From an archaeon (lineage in GTDB: Archaea > Methanobacteriota > Methanobacteria > Methanobacteriales > Methanobacteriaceae), in contig JAKSUD010000021.1 of the NCBI GenBank assembly GCA_024409185.1, forward strand, positions 1-9,889: a DNA stretch of 9,889 nt. The letters are read 5' to 3'. Position 1 is the first letter of the stretch. Each line of letters opens with the position of its first letter. The notes under the pieces are model-generated. The model saw only the letters and a program-made list of their open reading frames with translations. It did no database searches and was not told the origin of the DNA. Both the position numbers and the translations under genes were made by a program. Of this stretch, positions 6,987-9,889 are shown piece by piece.

Positions 6987-7278
6987 TTAAATAAAAAATT
7001 AATAAATATTTACCAAACACAGAATATTAAAAAATCTAAAAATAAAAATAGAAAAAACATTAAGAAACTGAACAAAATTTAAAACCAAATAATATCTGCT
7101 AACACTTAATATATCATAAATTACTTTATTTTTAAGTAGTTTGGGGAAAATATTATTGTTTGAAGTTTTTAAATAAATAAAAAAGTAGTAGAGTATAGAA
7201 TAATTTAAGTTTATTAATGAAAGTTTTTTAAATTTTCTCTTAAAATAGTAAAAAATAAGAAAAATAGAAAAAATAGAT
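6987..7278. other. A/T-rich stretch without a supported gene
   Basis: I see no supported gene, RNA or repeat here. A minus-strand frame stays open across most of it from a TTG, but it translates to low-complexity Phe/Ile/Tyr/Leu/Asn, as expected from unselected A/T DNA, and has no ribosome binding site. Confidence 0.5.
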
Positions 7279-7365
7279 TTAGAAGAGTTTATCTTCAATA
7301 TTGTATTTCTTTATAATTTCAAGAATTTTCTCCATTTTTTTTCTTTTGTAATCTTTATTTTTCAT
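7279..7365 (-). CDS. Very short reading frame, 28 residues, doubtful
   Basis: An ATG at 7365, preceded by GAGAAAGAAGATA as a possible weak ribosome binding site, opens 28 codons (MKNKDYKRKKMEKILEII then KKYNIEDKLF). The product would be a highly basic, amphipathic single helix. It lies about 140 bases downstream of the adhesin-like gene on the same strand. It may be the start of a lost gene, for example an antitoxin or immunity gene, but nothing proves it is translated. Confidence 0.15.
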   Translation of the reverse strand: MKNKDYKRKKMEKILEIIKKYNIEDKLF

Positions 7366-7410
7366 TATCTTCTTTCTCTAAAAAATAAAAGAAAGAATTT
7401 AATATTAACA

Positions 7411-7503
7411 TTATTTCCTTATTCTTTGCATCACCTCTTTTAATTTTTTTAAATTTCCATTAGAGTAATGAATTTTATAACCCACTGAAAATTTTAAAAT
7501 CAC
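7411..7503 (-). CDS. In-frame 30-codon tail directly after the adhesin stop
   Basis: Three bases past the TGA of the adhesin-like gene, and in the same frame, a GTG opens 30 codons (VILKFSVGYKIHYSNG then NLKKLKEVMQRIRK) to a TAA. It could be the former C-terminus of the long protein, cut off by the TGA, or a tiny cistron started by reinitiation. No ribosome binding site of its own is evident. I cannot choose between these from sequence. Confidence 0.2.
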   Translation of the reverse strand: MILKFSVGYKIHYSNGNLKKLKEVMQRIRK

Positions 7504-7506
7504 CAA

Positions 7507-9689
7507 TCAAAAAAAATCCCTCATTGGATTATAAGTAATCAAATCATTATTTTCTTTTATAGGAGGAGTTTCTTTTATAGTGGGGGTGTTAGAATTTTTT
7601 ATAATGGCTTTCTTAAAAGGAGATTCGCTATGTAAATCATTTGTCCAACTTAACCCAACAACATATTCGTTCTGTGTGGAAAATGTTAATCTATAATTTT
7701 TACCAACTATTTCATATATATCTAAACCTTTCAATGTGCCAATATTCTTGACATTTTTGTAAAAATTAGGTATTTTAGATGCAAGAGATGTAAAAGTTAT
7801 TGATTTATCTTTTATCAACTTTTTAAGGATATATATCTGAATTGAATCACTTAAATCCATTTTAATATGATTATCAAAATAAGTTATTGGTCCAGAGGGT
7901 GTTTCTATAGTTGAAGTGCTCATTATATCATTTATAATTGATAAAGGTTTGAAAGCACTTTTCTTTTTACTTGACTCATATTCCAATTTAGAGGATATTA
8001 TTTTATCATTACTTTTCAATAGTTCATTAATATTTTTTAGTATTGTTCCTATTTTTCCTAGTCCATATCCTACTGTAGCTCCAGATGCTCCTGCTAGAGT
8101 ATTTGAAAGTACTATTTCAAGTGTTTGTTCACTCCATAAATCATAATGTGAATCGTGACTAGACATATAACTGTATCCTGCACATCCTGCACCAAAAACA
8201 AAACCACTAAGAGCACCGCATCCTACATATCCTATAAAAGAAAGACCTACACTAGCTAGTGCAAGAATAGTACTTATAGCAACAGTAGAGGTTACAAATA
8301 ATCCAACACCTACACCATTCATAAGTGCTTGTTTTACTACGCTTGGTTTTTTTTCCTGTTTTACAGTTATATTTCCGCAGTGATCTATATTAAGGGCATT
8401 TTCTGGAGCATAATTAAAAACATCATTATTTTTATGTGATAGACCAGTAACTTCAGAATTATTATTAAAATTACAATAATTTAATTCTAAATATCCACTA
8501 TTATAAATAGCTCCACCAAGAGCAGAAAAATCATTAGTAAAAATTGTATTTACGAATATAGCATGATTATTATTCATAATTGCCCCGCCTTTATCTTTAT
8601 TATTAAAAATATAGTGGATCTTATTATTATCAAATTTACAATTATGAACTACAAGATCACCTTCATTAACTATAGCAGTATTATAATTTGTAATTGTTAA
8701 ATTATCAAGATGTAATGCACACCCTTCTTGAACTATAGCAAAATGATAATTTTTTGAGGAACCTCCTTTTCCATTTATTATACTATTATTTCCCATTATT
8801 TTAATAATATTAAATCCATCTTTATTAATAGACCATCCATCTGTATCATTTATATTTAAGAAATTATTAAATACTATATTTAAAACATAATCTTTTCTTG
8901 AGTTAGGAATGAAATTATCATATTGACCTAAAACATGTATTCTATCTTTTGAAATATTTTTAGCAGCCCAATAATCAGTTTCATTATTAATAATTAAATT
9001 TTTACATAAACTAACTTTAGTTCCATTATATTCCCATGTTTTATCTGGATTAATATAGTTCCCATCAACTAGTATTTGAGAATATGTTTTATAAAATGTA
9101 TATTCTCTTCAGTGAATAAATTTTCTTTTGGAATATATTTTAAAAAAATAAAATTCAAATTATATGCATAGTGTAATGTGTCATTATTTATAATATATGT
9201 AAAGGTAGTTTGATTATCTTCTAACAAATAATATTCATTTATAATACAATTGTTTAATAAAGTGGTTAAATTATAAGTTTGGTTATTAAAAGAAATCATA
9301 GTATGATTTTTATCTAAAATAATATTAGAGCCATCCCATTCATTATAAGAATTAGAATCATCAACATTATCAACAATTATATTTGGAGTATTAATATTAT
9401 AAGAATTATTTACATTCTTAGGAGTAATTTCTTTTAAATCAGAGGTATTATTGACATTAGAATCGTTATGGTTCTCCATAATTTTATCAGAATTAATGTC
9501 TTTAACTACATCATTATCTTTTAAATTAGTAGTATTTATGCTAACACCATCATCAATATTTAAACAATTATTATCTGAATCATCTATATTAGTTGCAAAA
9601 GCTGATCCAATACAAGTGAATCCAACCAATAAAACAATTAATAATAAAAAAAACAATTTATTATTCAAAAAATCAATTTTAATATTCAT
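7507..9689 (-). pseudogene. Adhesin-like secreted protein with toxin-like C-terminus, frameshifted
   Basis: The gene starts at 9689 behind GAGAGGTGA (9696-9704). Residues 1-32 are a signal peptide ending GSAFA. An Asn/Asp/Ser-rich stalk follows, then a beta-helix region with Pmp-like repeats GGAIMNNNHAIFVN and GGAIYNSGYLELN (codons at about 8589-8460). Next comes a glycine-rich hydrophobic segment (about 8331-8017; GVGVGLFVTSTVAIS, GASGATVGYGLGKIG) and a separate C-terminal domain of about 100 residues (about 7899-7612). The first frame stops at 9069. The second is open from 9108 and carries the continuous sequence (EYTFYKTYSQILVDGNYI...), so one indel in the GAAGAGAA stretch at 9103-9110 separates them; repair gives about 727 residues. 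Everything else is open and well composed, so the break is recent, programmed or a sequencing error. Adhesin-like proteins of this type are typical of gut Methanobrevibacter; the toxin reading rests on domain order only. Confidence 0.8.
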
Positions 9690-9750
9690 AAAAAATCACC
9701 TCTCTTTAAATTTTTTGTATTGATTGAAAAAAGTAATATGTACTTCACCA

Positions 9751-9789
9751 TATATAAATTTAAGCATTTTTAAGCATTAATTGCTTAAA
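9751..9789 (-). promoter_or_regulatory. TATA box and phased TTTAAGCAT sites of the adhesin promoter
   Basis: On the minus strand TTTATATA (9758-9751) is a good TATA box, predicting a start near 9728 and a leader of about 40 bases. Just upstream, TTTAAGCAT is repeated at 9759-9767 and 9769-9777 (plus-strand reading), ten bases apart, and the inverted half TGCTTAAA follows at 9782-9789. The pair 9769-9776/9782-9789 is a perfect 8-bp inverted repeat with a 5-base centre. One-turn spacing next to a TATA box suggests a regulator site. Confidence 0.5.
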
Positions 9790-9889
9790 CAAGTAAAAAT
9801 TAAAACTTAAAATAAGGAATAAAAAACATATTCTCATTAATTGCTTAAACAAGTAAAAATTAAAACTTAAAATAAGGAATAAAAAACAT
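9775..9889. repeat. Tandem repeat, 55 identical bases with period 60, running off the end
   Basis: Bases 9775-9829 recur without a mismatch at 9835-9889, separated by ATTCT (9830-9834). The repeat begins CATTAATTGCTTAAACAAG and ends AGGAATAAAAAACAT. The bases just before the copies differ (G versus T), and the second copy ends exactly at the last base of the window, so more copies may follow. The unit contains the TGCTTAAA half-site of the adhesin promoter. It is not a CRISPR array: the repeat is too long and the gap is only five bases. Confidence 0.85.

Noticed and set aside
6999..7298. 99-codon open frame on the minus strand from a TTG
   Set aside because: Low-complexity Phe/Ile/Tyr/Leu/Asn translation, no ribosome binding site, no motif, within decayed A/T-rich DNA; most likely open by composition.
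7916..8146. 76-codon plus-strand frame opposite the adhesin gene
   Set aside because: Mirror of the glycine-rich segment of the adhesin-like protein; no start signal.
9451..9723. 90-codon plus-strand frame opposite the adhesin N-terminus
   Set aside because: Covers the signal peptide and promoter of the minus-strand gene; its Ser/Leu-rich composition is the complement of Asn/Asp-rich codons.
9775..9889. Start of a CRISPR array
   Set aside because: The repeat is 55 bases and the gap only five, with no spacer-like sequence and no cas gene.
1..9889. tRNA or rRNA genes, insertion sequences
   Set aside because: No tRNA cloverleaf with a T-loop GTTCRA pattern, no rRNA segment and no transposase with terminal inverted repeats was found by eye; GTTCATTGAAC at 3461 is a plain palindrome.

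Overview
The window looks like chromosomal DNA from a very AT-rich methanogenic archaeon of the Methanobacteriales, most likely Methanobrevibacter or the related Methanosphaera. The pointers are an archaeal-type PheS with a long N-terminal winged-helix extension, an exonuclease III of the same length as Methanothermobacter Mth212, GGTGA-type ribosome binding sites, archaeal TATA boxes, oligo-T terminators, and a secreted Asn-rich adhesin-like protein of the kind these gut methanogens carry in large numbers. The genus is an inference.

Positions 88-5990 are a housekeeping block, all on the plus strand: an endonuclease III-like DNA glycosylase of MagIII type, hemB, a CitG/MdcB-like protein, pheS and an exonuclease III (xthA). 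These genes are separated by gaps of about 60-120 bases with terminator-like hairpins and do not form one functional operon. They serve DNA base repair, tetrapyrrole (F430, corrinoid) synthesis and translation.

The exception is the 712-base gap at 2838-3549. It holds T-run terminators, a degenerate repeat with 19-base phasing, and then what I read as an independent structured RNA gene (about 3093-3332). That RNA has its own BRE/TATA box, an 11-bp stem, two near-identical hairpins with C-rich loops, a 16-bp stem whose loop starts with TCCTCCC, and a T-run terminator. I do not recognise it as a known RNA family, and it is the best candidate here for something undescribed.

Positions 5991-7506 are a gene graveyard: pieces of several short decayed reading frames on both strands and no convincing intact gene.

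Positions 7507-9689 (minus strand) are an adhesin-like gene with signal peptide, Asn/Asp-rich stalk, Pmp-like GGAI repeats, a glycine-rich hydrophobic segment and a distinct C-terminal domain. This order resembles a secreted polymorphic toxin. The gene is broken by one small frameshift near 9105. Its promoter at 9751-9789 carries phased TTTAAGCAT half-sites. The window ends in a tandem repeat (55 identical bases, period 60) that stops exactly at the last base, which looks like an unresolved repeat at a contig end.
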